A stretch of 64,000 nucleotides of DNA from NCBI GenBank assembly GCA_021797495.1, contig JAJZZO010000014.1:49086-113085 (forward strand). Reading direction: 5' to 3'. The notes under the pieces were generated by a model that was not told the DNA's origin, did no database searches, and was given only the letters and a program-made list of their open reading frames with translations. A program made the translations under genes and the position numbers. This document shows positions 34,359 to 43,467 of the stretch, piece by piece; within the stretch, counting starts at the first letter, position 1, and each line of letters starts with the position of its first letter. This DNA comes from Microcaldota archaeon. GTDB taxonomy: Archaea; Micrarchaeota; Micrarchaeia; Micrarchaeales; Micrarchaeaceae.

Positions 34359-36263
34359 ATGTCAGAGAACGAATACGGCGCAAAGGACATAGTGGTGCTT
34401 AGCGGAACCATGGGTATAAGGAAAAGGCCCGCGATGTACATTGGTTCCACAGGCGCGCTAGGCTACAACCACCTGCTTTACGAAATAATAGACAACGCGG
34501 TGGACGAAGCACTTGCGGGATACTGCAACAACATAACGATTAAGCTGGAGCAGGACAGCGACGGCTATGACATAGCCGAGGTCAGCGACGACGGCAGGGG
34601 CATACCCGTAGACATAATGCCCAAGGAAAACAGACCAGCACTGGAAGTTATAATGACTTCTATACACGCAGGGGCGAAGTTCGACAACAAGGCATACAAG
34701 GTATCAGGGGGGCTTCACGGAGTTGGAATGACGGTGGTAAACGCCCTGTCAGAACGCACCGACGTCATAGTCAAGCGCGATGGCAAGGTATACAGGGAAA
34801 GCTTCAGCAGGGGCGCTCCGATCTCGGGGCTTGAGATCATAGGGGAAACCTCCGAGCGTGGCACGACCATAAGGTTCAAGCCGGACAAGCAGATATTTTC
34901 GGTAAACAAATTCGATTTGACTACTGTGGCGGAAAGGCTGCGCGATACCGCGTTCCTGAACTCCGGCATAAGAATAACGCTGTCCGACGAGAGATTTGAA
35001 ACCCCAGAAGTAACAAAATTTTATTCCGAGAACGGAATGATGGATTTCATGGCGTATTTAACCGAAGGTAAAACAGCCCTGACAAAACCCTTTGTGCTTA
35101 AGAAGGAAGAAAACGACGTCAAGATAGAGATCGCAATAGAATATACGCAGGGATACGGAGAGGATTTATACTCTTTTGTCAACAGGATAAAAACCCCTGA
35201 AGGGGGCACCCACGTAATAGGCTTCCGTTCGGGCTTATCCAGGGCCATAAGCGCATACATACAGAAAAACGTGAAGAAACAGCCACCGCAGATAGAGGGA
35301 GAGGACATGCGCGAGGGGCTTGTGGCAATAGTCTCAGTCTTAATGCCAAACCCGGAATTCGAGGGGCAGACAAAGGAGAAACTGGGCAACACCTACATAA
35401 AAAGTGTATTTGAAACAAGCGTGTATGCGAAATTTTCGGAATTCCTCGAGGAAAATCCTTCTGAAGCCACAAAGATAATAAACAAGGTCATAAGCGCCGC
35501 GGAGGCAAGGGAAGCGGCAAGAAGGGCTAGAGAGTTGGCCAGAAAGAAGAACGCATTTGAGGGTACAGTATTGCCTGGAAAGCTCGCAGACTGCACTGAG
35601 ACCAATCCAGAGAAATCTGAGATATTTATCGTGGAAGGAGACAGCGCAGCAGGAAGCAGCAAGCAGGGAAGGGACAGGTTTTACCAGGCCATACTTCCAT
35701 TAAGGGGCAAGATCCTGAACGTTGAAAAGGCGACAGAAGATAAGATATTCAACAACGCGGAGCTGCACTCGCTTGTGACAGCTCTCGGTACCGGCATAAA
35801 GGAGGGCTTCCAGCCAGACAAGCTCAGATACGGCAAGATAATATTCCTTACGGATGCCGACGTAGACGGCAGCCACATAAAGACACTGCTGCTCACGTTC
35901 TTTTACAAGTACATGAAACCGCTCATAGAGAGGGGACACGTGTTCGCCGCACAGCCGCCGCTGTACAGGATAGGCATAGGGAAGGAGGTGCTTTACGCCT
36001 ACAGCGATGCAGAGCTTAACTCCATACTCAAAGAGCACAACGGAAAGGGCACAGTGCAGAGATACAAGGGACTGGGAGAGATGAACCCTGACCAGCTATG
36101 GGAAACGACGATGAACCCAAAGAACAGGATATTGAGAAAAATAACAATAAAGGATGCGGAACTTGCGAACTCCATTTTCATAATACTGATGGGAATGGAC
36201 GTTGAGAAGAGGAGGAAATTCCTAGAGGAGCATTCGACCGAGGTTTCATTCCTAGATGTGTGA
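34359..36263 (+). CDS. gyrB: DNA gyrase subunit B
   Basis: A 634-aa GyrB: ATPase motif EIIDNAVDEAL (E42, N46), SDDGRGIPVD, the ATP lid GGLHGVGMTVVNAL, and the TOPRIM residues IVEGDSAAGSSKQGRDR and LTDADVDGSHI. The C-terminal QRYKGLGEMNP is conserved. It introduces negative supercoils together with GyrA. Gyrase in archaea comes from bacteria by transfer and is regularly found in several lineages. The ATG at 34359 fits the family N-terminus; the frame extends in vain to 34203. Its stop overlaps the ribosome binding site of gyrA. Confidence 0.95.
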   Translation: MSENEYGAKDIVVLSGTMGIRKRPAMYIGSTGALGYNHLLYEIIDNAVDEALAGYCNNITIKLEQDSDGYDIAEVSDDGRGIPVDIMPKENRPALEVIMTSIHAGAKFDNKAYKVSGGLHGVGMTVVNALSERTDVIVKRDGKVYRESFSRGAPISGLEIIGETSERGTTIRFKPDKQIFSVNKFDLTTVAERLRDTAFLNSGIRITLSDERFETPEVTKFYSENGMMDFMAYLTEGKTALTKPFVLKKEENDVKIEIAIEYTQGYGEDLYSFVNRIKTPEGGTHVIGFRSGLSRAISAYIQKNVKKQPPQIEGEDMREGLVAIVSVLMPNPEFEGQTKEKLGNTYIKSVFETSVYAKFSEFLEENPSEATKIINKVISAAEAREAARRARELARKKNAFEGTVLPGKLADCTETNPEKSEIFIVEGDSAAGSSKQGRDRFYQAILPLRGKILNVEKATEDKIFNNAELHSLVTALGTGIKEGFQPDKLRYGKIIFLTDADVDGSHIKTLLLTFFYKYMKPLIERGHVFAAQPPLYRIGIGKEVLYAYSDAELNSILKEHNGKGTVQRYKGLGEMNPDQLWETTMNPKNRILRKITIKDAELANSIFIILMGMDVEKRRKFLEEHSTEVSFLDV

Positions 36264-36268
36264 TATTT

Positions 36269-38734
36269 ATGGCTGAGAATAACAACGCTTACGACAGCAG
36301 AAACATAGAGGTAGCTATAGAAAACGAGATGCAGAGCAGCTACATAGACTATGCAATGAGCGTGATAATAGGAAGGGCTCTCCCTGACGCTAGGGACGGG
36401 CTCAAGCCGGCGCAGAGAAGGATACTTTACGCAATGCACATGCTGAAAAACACCCACGAGCAGGCGACGAAGAAGAGCGCGAGGATAGTTGGAGAGGTCA
36501 TAGGAAAATACCATCCTCACGGCGATGCCGCGGTGTACGAAACATTGGTCAGGATGGGACAGGACTTCTCGATGAACCACATGCTCGTCGAAGGGCAAGG
36601 AAATATGGGTTCTGTCGACGGTGATCCCGCAGCTGCACAAAGATACACTGAGGTGAGGCTCAGGCGCATAGCCGAGGAGATGCTTGAAGACCTTGACAAG
36701 AAGGCTGTTCCATTCATACCCAATTTCGACAATACGGAAGAGGAGCCATCAGTACTGCCGTCGAAGATGCCGAACCTCTTGGTGAACGGCTCTTCCGGGA
36801 TAGCAGTGGGAGTAGCAACCAACATACTGCCACATAACCTAATCGAGGTATGCGATGCAATAACCGCTTACATAAACAACCATGACATAACCCCGATGGA
36901 GCTCATGGATTACATCAAGGGACCTGATTTCCCGACAGGCGGGATAGCTTTCCTGAGCTCCGAACTGAAACGCTCTTATCTCTCTGGAAGGGGCAGCGTC
37001 ATACTCAGGGGCAAGGCGGAGCTCGAGGAGAGGCAGAAGCTGAGGCAGTTTGTCATAAGCGAGATACCCTACACGGTAAACAAGAGCACGCTTGTGGCGA
37101 AGATAGCGATGCTGGGCAAGCAGAAGCTTATAGACGGCATAAGCGCCATAAGGGACGAGAGCGACAAGAAGGGAATGCGCGTTGTCATAGAGCTCAAGCA
37201 GGACGCCAACCCTGATGTGGTTATGAACCAGCTTTACAAGCACACGCAGATGCAGATAACGTTGCCTGTGATGAACATAGCAGTAATGGGCAACAGGCTT
37301 CTCACGCTCAACATAAGGGATTTCATAAAAGTGTTCGTAGAGCACAGGATCGAAGTGGTGCGCAACAGGACAAAATTTGATTTAGGGGTAGCAACAGACA
37401 GGCGCCACATAGTAGAGGGATTACTTGTGGCGCTCAAGGACATAGACGGGGTTATAGCGATAATAAAGGCCAGCTCTGATACAAGGGAGGCAAGGGAAAC
37501 GCTCATAGGCAACTACAGCATCAGCGAGAAGCAGGCGAACGCTATACTGGACATGAAGCTCTCCAGGCTTACAAGGCTTGAAACCACGTCGCTAGAAGCC
37601 GAAAAGGCCGAACTTGACAAGAGCATAAGCTACTACAACAGCGTGCTCGAAAACGAATCCATAGTGCTGGGCATAATAAAAGAGGAGACCCAGGCGCTGA
37701 AGGAGCGCTTCGGCGTGCCTCGAAAGACCGAGATCGTTGAGGATGAAGCGTTAGGAATAGAGAACGAGGACCTCATAAAGGACTATCCGTGCGTTGTGCT
37801 GCTTACGGCAAAGGGCTACATGAAACGGCTGGAGCTTGATGCTTACAAGAGCCAGGCAAGGGGAGGACGGGGAGTCATAACTATGGAGCTCAAGGAGGGC
37901 GACATCATAAAACAGAGCATACACTGCATGTCCAAGGACTACCTGCTGGCCATAACGAACAAGGGCAGGGCTTACTGGCTCAAGGCCTACGCTGTGCCGG
38001 AGGGCGGCAGATATGGCAGCGGCAAAGCGGCAGCCAACATGTTCTCGCTCGGAGAGGGCGAATCCATAGAGAAATTGGTCAATACAAGGGAATTTGCCAA
38101 CCGCTTCATAAACTTCGTGACAAAATCAGGGATAATAAAGAGAAGCTCCGCAGAGCTTTACTCAAGGCCCAGAAGCACAGGCATAATAGCGCTTAACGTG
38201 CTTGAGGGCGACTCCATAGCGGATGTCTGCATATCCGATGGCAAGTCCGACATGTTCATAGCTACGGCCAAAGGAAAGGCTATAAGATTCAGGGAGAGCG
38301 ATGCCCGTGCGGTAGGCAGGAACGCCACAGGCGTAAGGGCAATAAGGCTGCGCAAGGGCGACAGCATCGTGAACGCTGTAGCCGTTAACGAGGAGAGCAT
38401 GGTTGCAAGCATAACAGAGAAAGGCTACGGCAAGGTCACTGAGGTGTCCAAGTACAGGCTCCAGCGCCGCGGAGGCAAGGGAATAATAAACCTCAAGGTG
38501 GGCGAAAAGACAGGGAATGTCGTAAAAGCGATAAGCTATACAAAGAGCGACAAGATAATACTGGTCAATTCGGCAGGCATTTCCATACAATTCAATGCCT
38601 CCGAGGTAAGGAAGAGCGGCAGGGGCTCGATGGGCGTAAGGCTGATGAGGCTTGACGACGGCACAAGAATAGTAGATGCGCAGCTTATACCAGAGGATTT
38701 GCAGCAAGGAGCAGCAGAGGAAAACGCTGCTTAG
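36269..38734 (+). CDS. gyrA: DNA gyrase subunit A
   Basis: An 821-aa GyrA: AQRRILYAM, GKYHPHGDAAVYETLVRM, and AAQRYTEVRL with the catalytic Tyr126. The C-terminal beta-pinwheel contains the GyrA box QRRGGKG (in LQRRGGKGIINL), which marks it as a supercoiling gyrase rather than topoisomerase IV; QARGGRG is a second, related loop. The ATG at 36269 follows GTGAT plus four bases. It ends in an acidic tail. Its end overlaps a small minus-strand gene by four bases. Confidence 0.95.
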   Translation: MAENNNAYDSRNIEVAIENEMQSSYIDYAMSVIIGRALPDARDGLKPAQRRILYAMHMLKNTHEQATKKSARIVGEVIGKYHPHGDAAVYETLVRMGQDFSMNHMLVEGQGNMGSVDGDPAAAQRYTEVRLRRIAEEMLEDLDKKAVPFIPNFDNTEEEPSVLPSKMPNLLVNGSSGIAVGVATNILPHNLIEVCDAITAYINNHDITPMELMDYIKGPDFPTGGIAFLSSELKRSYLSGRGSVILRGKAELEERQKLRQFVISEIPYTVNKSTLVAKIAMLGKQKLIDGISAIRDESDKKGMRVVIELKQDANPDVVMNQLYKHTQMQITLPVMNIAVMGNRLLTLNIRDFIKVFVEHRIEVVRNRTKFDLGVATDRRHIVEGLLVALKDIDGVIAIIKASSDTREARETLIGNYSISEKQANAILDMKLSRLTRLETTSLEAEKAELDKSISYYNSVLENESIVLGIIKEETQALKERFGVPRKTEIVEDEALGIENEDLIKDYPCVVLLTAKGYMKRLELDAYKSQARGGRGVITMELKEGDIIKQSIHCMSKDYLLAITNKGRAYWLKAYAVPEGGRYGSGKAAANMFSLGEGESIEKLVNTREFANRFINFVTKSGIIKRSSAELYSRPRSTGIIALNVLEGDSIADVCISDGKSDMFIATAKGKAIRFRESDARAVGRNATGVRAIRLRKGDSIVNAVAVNEESMVASITEKGYGKVTEVSKYRLQRRGGKGIINLKVGEKTGNVVKAISYTKSDKIILVNSAGISIQFNASEVRKSGRGSMGVRLMRLDDGTRIVDAQLIPEDLQQGAAEENAA

Positions 38735-38892
38735 GTATCTTTCTTTTCTGACGGAGGCTTTTTATTCGATTCTGCATGTAGCCGAGACTGCGCTTGGCGG
38801 ACCATCGGGCGCCACCAGTACTTCCTCGCCAGGTAAAACCACAGGACAAAAAGGCCCATCGCAATCGCAAGGGGCACAATCGCAATCGTCAT
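38731..38892 (-). CDS. Small single-span membrane protein
   Basis: A 53-aa frame: MTIAIVPLAIAMGLFVLWFYLA is a clear membrane helix, followed by a basic, Trp-rich segment (RKYWWRPMVRQAQ) and a charged tail. It lies 35 bp after radA on the same strand and overlaps the gyrA stop. The longer frame to 38967 runs into radA. It looks like a real small protein, but no family was recognised. Confidence 0.5.
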   Translation of the reverse strand: MTIAIVPLAIAMGLFVLWFYLARKYWWRPMVRQAQSRLHAESNKKPPSEKKDT

Positions 38893-38927
38893 CCTTCTCG
38901 CCTTTGAGTAAGTAGCATATACAGGCG

Positions 38928-39878
38928 TCAATCCTTTATGCCTTCTGGGGTGACTTTTATGATGCATTCGCCGTCAGGCATGCTTGGAGAATCCACGAGG
39001 CGCACTATCCTCTTGTCCTCTTTGCTTTTCCTCAGGTACAGCCTTGTCGTGGCCGCGTGTGCCAATATGTTCCCACCTATTGGTGTAGTCGGGTCCCCGA
39101 AAAGTATTCCAGGATTATCCATGACTTGATTAGTTATGTAAACGGCAATGTTGAATTTGTCTGCGAGAGCCTGTAGCTTATGGATATGTACGTTGAGCTT
39201 CTGCTGACGTTCCCCAAGGGCACCTCTGCCTATGAATTCTGACCTGAACAGTGACATGAGAGAATCCACAACTATGAGCTTTATGTTCTTTTCCTGTATC
39301 AAACCGTCTGCACGATCTATCGTAAGTATTTGTTTTTCTGTGGTTGTAGCTCTTACCACTATTATATTTTGCAGTACCTGCTGCTCGTCCATCTTCTGCG
39401 CCCTTGCCATTTCAACAATTCTTTCAGGCCTGAATGTACCTTCCGTATCTACAAATAGGGTGCTGCCCTCCATGCCTCCCTTTTCCCTTGGGAGCTGGAC
39501 GTTTACGGAAAGCTGGAAGCCAAGCTGGCTTTTGCCGCTGGCGAATTTACCGTAAACTTCGGTTATTGCGTTGGTTTCCACGCCTCCGCCTATGAGCTCG
39601 TTGAGGTCCTTGGAGCCTGTGGTTATCCTGCCCAGCACGTTGCGCCTTTCCAGGATCTGGCCTCCGGTCTCGTATTCTATGGTTGTAGCTTCCTGCGCAG
39701 CCTGAATTGCCTCCTTTGCCTTTTCGGCGTTTATGCCCGCAAGTTCTGCGAGTTCATGCGGAGCTGCGACGGCTACCTTTTCAAGCGTATCTATACCTGC
39801 GGCGCGAAGTTTCTCGGCAGTTGTTGGGCCTATTCCAGGAAGGTCCTCCAATTCCTTGACTGCTTTTTCTTTTGCCAT
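38928..39878 (-). CDS. radA: DNA repair and recombination protein RadA
   Basis: A 316-aa RecA/Rad51-family recombinase. The N-terminal helix-hairpin-helix domain (LEDLPGIGPTTAEKLRAAGI) is followed by Walker A GKFASGKSQ, Walker B LIVVDSLM and the L2 region VYITNQVMDNPG. It forms filaments on single-stranded DNA for strand exchange. A small membrane protein gene follows on the same strand. Confidence 0.95.
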   Translation of the reverse strand: MAKEKAVKELEDLPGIGPTTAEKLRAAGIDTLEKVAVAAPHELAELAGINAEKAKEAIQAAQEATTIEYETGGQILERRNVLGRITTGSKDLNELIGGGVETNAITEVYGKFASGKSQLGFQLSVNVQLPREKGGMEGSTLFVDTEGTFRPERIVEMARAQKMDEQQVLQNIIVVRATTTEKQILTIDRADGLIQEKNIKLIVVDSLMSLFRSEFIGRGALGERQQKLNVHIHKLQALADKFNIAVYITNQVMDNPGILFGDPTTPIGGNILAHAATTRLYLRKSKEDKRIVRLVDSPSMPDGECIIKVTPEGIKD

Positions 39879-39971
39879 ACAATAAGCACCGGCTACGCAT
39901 AGATATTTGTTGCGTTATGCATTTATACCATTCGTTATAGGTGCAATTTCGTAGAAATTAAGTAGAAATAG

Positions 39972-39996
39972 TGCCAGCGTGCGATGCACGCTGGCA
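39972..39996. other. Strong isolated hairpin in a 415-bp gene-free gap
   Basis: The gap 39879-40293 shows no convincing gene. It contains an 11-bp perfect stem, TGCCAGCGTGC (39972-39982) and GCACGCTGGCA (39986-39996) with a 3-base loop. On the minus strand a TATA-like TTTTTATATTATAA (about 40036-40049) lies upstream of it, so a minus-strand small RNA ending at the hairpin is possible. Further AT-rich TATA-like elements near 40085-40125 and 40200-40245 may serve the DUF92 gene. Confidence 0.4.
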
Positions 39997-40293
39997 AGGC
40001 GACCAGTTCTTCACGACCTTCCTACAGTAGAGAACCCGTATTATAATATAAAAAGATAAGTTTAAAAAACTTTTGCAATAGCGGAATATTTATAATATGG
40101 ATTTATTCAGAACTATATTTATACGATAGACAGACCATGTTCTGTTGCGGTGGGAAGGGCCGGTTTTATAACAGGTGCGCGGCACGGGCTTTGTGGTAGC
40201 CTTTATATCCTTTTGGCATAAAGTATATTCTTGTATTTGGATTGAAACACATGCGGATTGCGCTTGTTTTGCACATGCATAAGCAGGATTTTG

Positions 40294-40989
40294 ATGAAAA
40301 CTTTTTTGACGTTGAACGCAAAGGCATCGCTTGTAGCCTTGGCGATGGGCATAGCTATGCTTCTGCTCGCATGGCCTTCCTATGGCATGTTCTTCTTCCT
40401 TGTGATGCTCTGGTTCCTTTCAATCTCTGCCTTGGTCACCTTCGCGGGCACGACGTACAAGAAAAAGAAGGGGCTTTACGAGAAGCAAAGGGGGGTAAAG
40501 AACGTCATAGCCAACGGGCTTCTGCCCCTGATTTTGGTTGCTATGTTCGCTATCTTCAGGCTTTTTCACTCAGGAACATTGGAGTTGTTTGCCGTTGCGG
40601 GTTTTATGGGAGCGGTAAGCGCCGTCTCCGCGGATAAATTCAGCAGTGAGCTAGGGGTGCTTGATGGGGAACCACGCATGATGTTCAGCTTCAAGCGGGT
40701 TAAGAAAGGCACTTCTGGAGGAGTTACTGCCTTCGGTCTGCTCATGGGGCTCTTCGGCAGCTTGCTCGCAAGCGCTACGGTGCTTCTGGCACCACACATA
40801 GCTTTTGTAGTGGTGCCGCGCTATACCATATTCGTGCTTGCCCTTATTGCGGGGTTCGTTGGTACGGTTTTCGATTCCATGCTCGGTTATTTCGAAGAAA
40901 AGGGTTCAGGAAACAAGTTTACATCAAACTTTTTTGCTGCTGTGGGATCAAGCATCGTGTGCATTGCGCTTCTTGCGTTTTTTGCCTGA
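40294..40989 (+). CDS. DUF92/TMEM19-family membrane protein
   Basis: A 231-aa polytopic protein with about six membrane segments. GAVSAVSADKFSSELGVL, KKGTSGGVTAFG and GTVFDSMLGYFEEKG are the conserved blocks of DUF92. In some organisms the family is linked to phytyl-phosphate kinase (VTE6-like), so an isoprenoid phosphate kinase is a possible role. The ATG at 40294 is used; longer starts are TTG. Its 3' end overlaps the convergent thioesterase gene by 42 bp. Confidence 0.8.
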   Translation: MKTFLTLNAKASLVALAMGIAMLLLAWPSYGMFFFLVMLWFLSISALVTFAGTTYKKKKGLYEKQRGVKNVIANGLLPLILVAMFAIFRLFHSGTLELFAVAGFMGAVSAVSADKFSSELGVLDGEPRMMFSFKRVKKGTSGGVTAFGLLMGLFGSLLASATVLLAPHIAFVVVPRYTIFVLALIAGFVGTVFDSMLGYFEEKGSGNKFTSNFFAAVGSSIVCIALLAFFA

Positions 40990-41412
40990 GCGGCGCTCTT
41001 CCCTCATGGTTCCAAGGTTTCGAATTTTTTCCAGTACATTCTTAGGCATGGGCTTTGCGCGCCAACGCAGTTTGTCTATCGAGACCTGGGTTATGTGCCC
41101 GCCGCAGCTCAGTACTCCGTTGACGTGTATTTCAAAATCAAACCTAAGGACTTTTTCCGAAAGAAGTTTCGGGTTGAGCATTACGGAGAGTTCATCCCCG
41201 AGCTTAGCTGACTTGTAGTATTTTGCCTCTGATTCCACGACCACGAACCATGTTTTGCTGTCTAAAAGCGGGTAGCTCACGCCCAGCGTGTCGCGCATGA
41301 AGCTTTCCGCTGCGTCTGTGAAAAACCTGTAATACCCGGCGTAGTGCACTATACCCTGTGCGTCGGTGTCGTAGATTCTCACCCTGTCAGTAAAAATAAT
41401 CTCTTTTGCCAT
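40948..41412 (-). CDS. Hot-dog fold acyl-CoA thioesterase (4HBT/YbgC-like)
   Basis: About 154 aa. The family signature RIYDTDAQGIVHYAGYYRFF carries the catalytic Asp and is followed by the helix AAESFMRDTLG and strands WFVVVESEAKYYKSAKLGD. It probably hydrolyses acyl-CoA thioesters. The C-terminus is very basic (REERRSGKKRKKR), which is unusual. It ends within the convergent DUF92 gene. Confidence 0.85.
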   Translation of the reverse strand: MAKEIIFTDRVRIYDTDAQGIVHYAGYYRFFTDAAESFMRDTLGVSYPLLDSKTWFVVVESEAKYYKSAKLGDELSVMLNPKLLSEKVLRFDFEIHVNGVLSCGGHITQVSIDKLRWRAKPMPKNVLEKIRNLGTMREERRSGKKRKKRNAHDA

Positions 41413-41431
41413 CGATAACACCGCATTTATT

Positions 41432-41519
41432 TGCGCCAGCCGGGATTTGAACCCGGGCGTTCAGCTTTTTCCATTGATATATGGGAAGCTGATATCCTAC
41501 CAGGCTAGATTACTGGCGC
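41432..41519 (-). tRNA. tRNA-Gly(CCC) with a 15-nt intron
   Basis: Acceptor GCGCCAG/CTGGCGC, D-arm ATCT-AGCCTGGTA-GGAT, anticodon stem TCAGC/GCTGA, T-arm CCGGG-TTCAAAT-CCCGG, discriminator A. The anticodon CCC (41483-41485) lies in TTCCCA, and a 15-base intron (about 41467-41481) follows position 37. CCAT and ATGG can form the central helix of the splicing motif. The mature tRNA would be 73 nt. Confidence 0.9.
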
Positions 41520-41564
41520 ACGGATATAGCGCTATTTCACCATTTCACCGCGTCAATGCGCGCA

Positions 41565-42353
41565 TTACCTTATGTACGAGGGCTTGAGGTTGTCGCCTTC
41601 GCCAGGCACAGGCAGCTGCATTGTTCCTGAAAGCTGCTTTTCCAGCTCCTTGAGCGCCTTCGCGGTCTTTTTTATCATGGCGTCCATGTTTGTGGTGTCT
41701 ATTTTGATGCCAAGGCGTTTGGTCAGCATTTCCAGCACTGCCTTCGCAGCCGCAGGGTCCATATCGAAAAATGTTGATTCGCCCATTAAGCAGACACCTT
41801 CCATGCCCTCCATCTTCGCAAAAGAGAGCATAAGGCCAGCAGCACCTATTATAACCGTATGCGCTTTCCCGAAAAGCACGTTGTCCTTTTCGAATTTTTT
41901 AATGGTATCTTTGGATGTCGCGTTGCCGAAAACCCTTGGAGTAGCAACGACGCTGCCGCTGACGTTGTAGCCGCCTATCGTGTATATGAAGCTGCCGTTC
42001 AGCTTCTCCTTGAAAAACCTAACCAGCTTGTGATTCACTTCGTATTGTCCTTCTGGCGTGACCGCCTGCGCGTCGCCGGTAAGAACCACTATGTCCTGCT
42101 TTCCTTTGCGCCTTATCAGGTAGAACCTGTTGCTTACCATGCGTATGCATCCGTTCTTCATCATGAATACCTCATGGGGAAAGTGCGGGGAGTAAACAGT
42201 AGCTATCCTTTCGGCCTTGAGCTCCTTTATCAGGTGCTCAGCCACGAGCTTGCCCACGTTGCCTATGCCTGGCAGGCCGACTATCAGCACCGGTTTGTTG
42301 AGCTTGAGACCCTTTTTGTATTTTATTACTGTTTTTTCCATTAAGACCATCAT
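41565..42353 (-). CDS. PAC2-family (proteasome assembly chaperone 2-like) protein
   Basis: A 262-aa protein: KPVLIVGLPGIGNVGKLVAEHLI at the N-terminus, YTIGGYNVS and the C-terminal GIKIDTTNMD block are typical of archaeal PAC2/DUF75 proteins. The ATP-grasp-like glycine loop is not a Walker motif. They resemble eukaryotic proteasome assembly chaperone 2. The start overlaps the stop of aIF2-alpha; an internal ATG at 42341 is an alternative. Confidence 0.87.
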   Translation of the reverse strand: MMVLMEKTVIKYKKGLKLNKPVLIVGLPGIGNVGKLVAEHLIKELKAERIATVYSPHFPHEVFMMKNGCIRMVSNRFYLIRRKGKQDIVVLTGDAQAVTPEGQYEVNHKLVRFFKEKLNGSFIYTIGGYNVSGSVVATPRVFGNATSKDTIKKFEKDNVLFGKAHTVIIGAAGLMLSFAKMEGMEGVCLMGESTFFDMDPAAAKAVLEMLTKRLGIKIDTTNMDAMIKKTAKALKELEKQLSGTMQLPVPGEGDNLKPSYIR

Positions 42354-43156
42354 TCGCTATCGAATATACCCTCTTTGTCTTTCTTTATTTTCTCTTTTTC
42401 CACGTTTATTTCCGTTCCTTTCAGGCTTGCGCGTATAAGGTTTACGGCTTCTTTTACTTTATCCTCAGAATCCTTGTAGTCCTTGCCCTCTGCCGTTATG
42501 TGGTATTTTGGGGAGCTTATGTATGATATGTCTACCCCTGCGGATTCGGCGCTTTTCAAGGCGTTGTTTATCTGGGTAATGCCGTTTTCAGTGTCTTCAA
42601 CGGCCATTTCAAGTATGTAAGCTACTTTGTGCTTCTTTTTCTCGTTTTGCTCTTCTATGAATGCCTTGAGATTGTCCTTTAACTTCTTCGGCAGCTTCGA
42701 GTCGCCGAACCTTTTCGTGCCTTGCGTGAGATCAAAATATAATTGCGCATAACTGCCGAATTCTGCATTTATGTCTGATATTATTTTCTCTTTCTGCTTT
42801 TCCTCACCCACATCTTTTATCATCTTCGACACAAGGAGTGCGAAACGCTTCTCCAGGTTGTACGTGCTGAGCTTGTCCTTTGATTCCTTCGGCATTACCT
42901 TTTTCACGGAAGCGTCGATAGTGCCCTTCTGGTTGTCTATGTACGTTATCTTGCACACGAGCTTCTGGCCGTTATGCAGGAACTCGTGGATGTTCTTGAT
43001 CCATCCTGAGGATACCTCCCTTATAGGTATGAACACCTCCAGGCCGTTGTACTCCAATAGTTTGCAGTATGCACCGAACTGCATTATCTTAGATACTTGG
43101 GCTATTACGAGCTCTCCGACCCTTGGCGTTGACCTCTGTATTTTTGCGTCTTCCAT
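42350..43156 (-). CDS. eif2a: Translation initiation factor aIF2, alpha subunit
   Basis: About 268 aa. The S1 domain (VGELVIAQVSKIMQFGAYCKLLEYNGLEVFIPIREVSSGWIKN without break in the frame) occupies the first ~85 residues, then a helical domain and the C-terminal alpha/beta domain (YISSPKYHITAEGKDYKDSE). With beta and gamma subunits it brings initiator tRNA to the ribosome. The ATG at 43156 follows ATGAT plus four bases; 43165 is the alternative. S27e and Nop10, often beside it in archaea, are not here. Confidence 0.92.
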   Translation of the reverse strand: MEDAKIQRSTPRVGELVIAQVSKIMQFGAYCKLLEYNGLEVFIPIREVSSGWIKNIHEFLHNGQKLVCKITYIDNQKGTIDASVKKVMPKESKDKLSTYNLEKRFALLVSKMIKDVGEEKQKEKIISDINAEFGSYAQLYFDLTQGTKRFGDSKLPKKLKDNLKAFIEEQNEKKKHKVAYILEMAVEDTENGITQINNALKSAESAGVDISYISSPKYHITAEGKDYKDSEDKVKEAVNLIRASLKGTEINVEKEKIKKDKEGIFDSE

Positions 43157-43161
43157 CAAAA

Positions 43162-43443
43162 TCATATCGCAAACTCGAGCTTTTTCTTTGTTCTTGAGCC
43201 AAGCACGCGTTCGACCTCATATTTGCATTCTTTGCACTGGAGGAGCACCTTCTGCCTTTTGGCCACTTTTACCACCGTGGCTTGTCCCTTTACCTTTCCA
43301 GTTATCCCTTTCAGCTTCCTGGCCCTGCGCCTTTTTCCGACGTTGAGGCCGCTTTCCTGCTTCTTGGAATATATCACGACCTTGTGCTCAGTGTGCTTGC
43401 CGCATTTCGGGCAATATACGTTGAGTTCTCTAGCTATCTTCAT
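43162..43443 (-). CDS. rpl44e: Ribosomal protein L44e
   Basis: A 93-aa zinc-ribbon protein: YCPKCGKHTEHKV at the N-terminus, a basic middle (GKRRRARKLKGITGK) and LLQCKECKYEVER as the second cysteine pair. It lies between GINS and aIF2-alpha, a common archaeal order, and overlaps the region before aIF2-alpha. Confidence 0.92.
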   Translation of the reverse strand: MKIARELNVYCPKCGKHTEHKVVIYSKKQESGLNVGKRRRARKLKGITGKVKGQATVVKVAKRQKVLLQCKECKYEVERVLGSRTKKKLEFAI

Positions 43444-43467
43444 AACATCACTTTCATAAGCTTGCGT

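Noticed and set aside
39948..39972. Repeated GTAGAAAT resembling part of a Cas12a-type CRISPR repeat
   Set aside because: Only two short copies with no regular spacers and no cas genes in the window.
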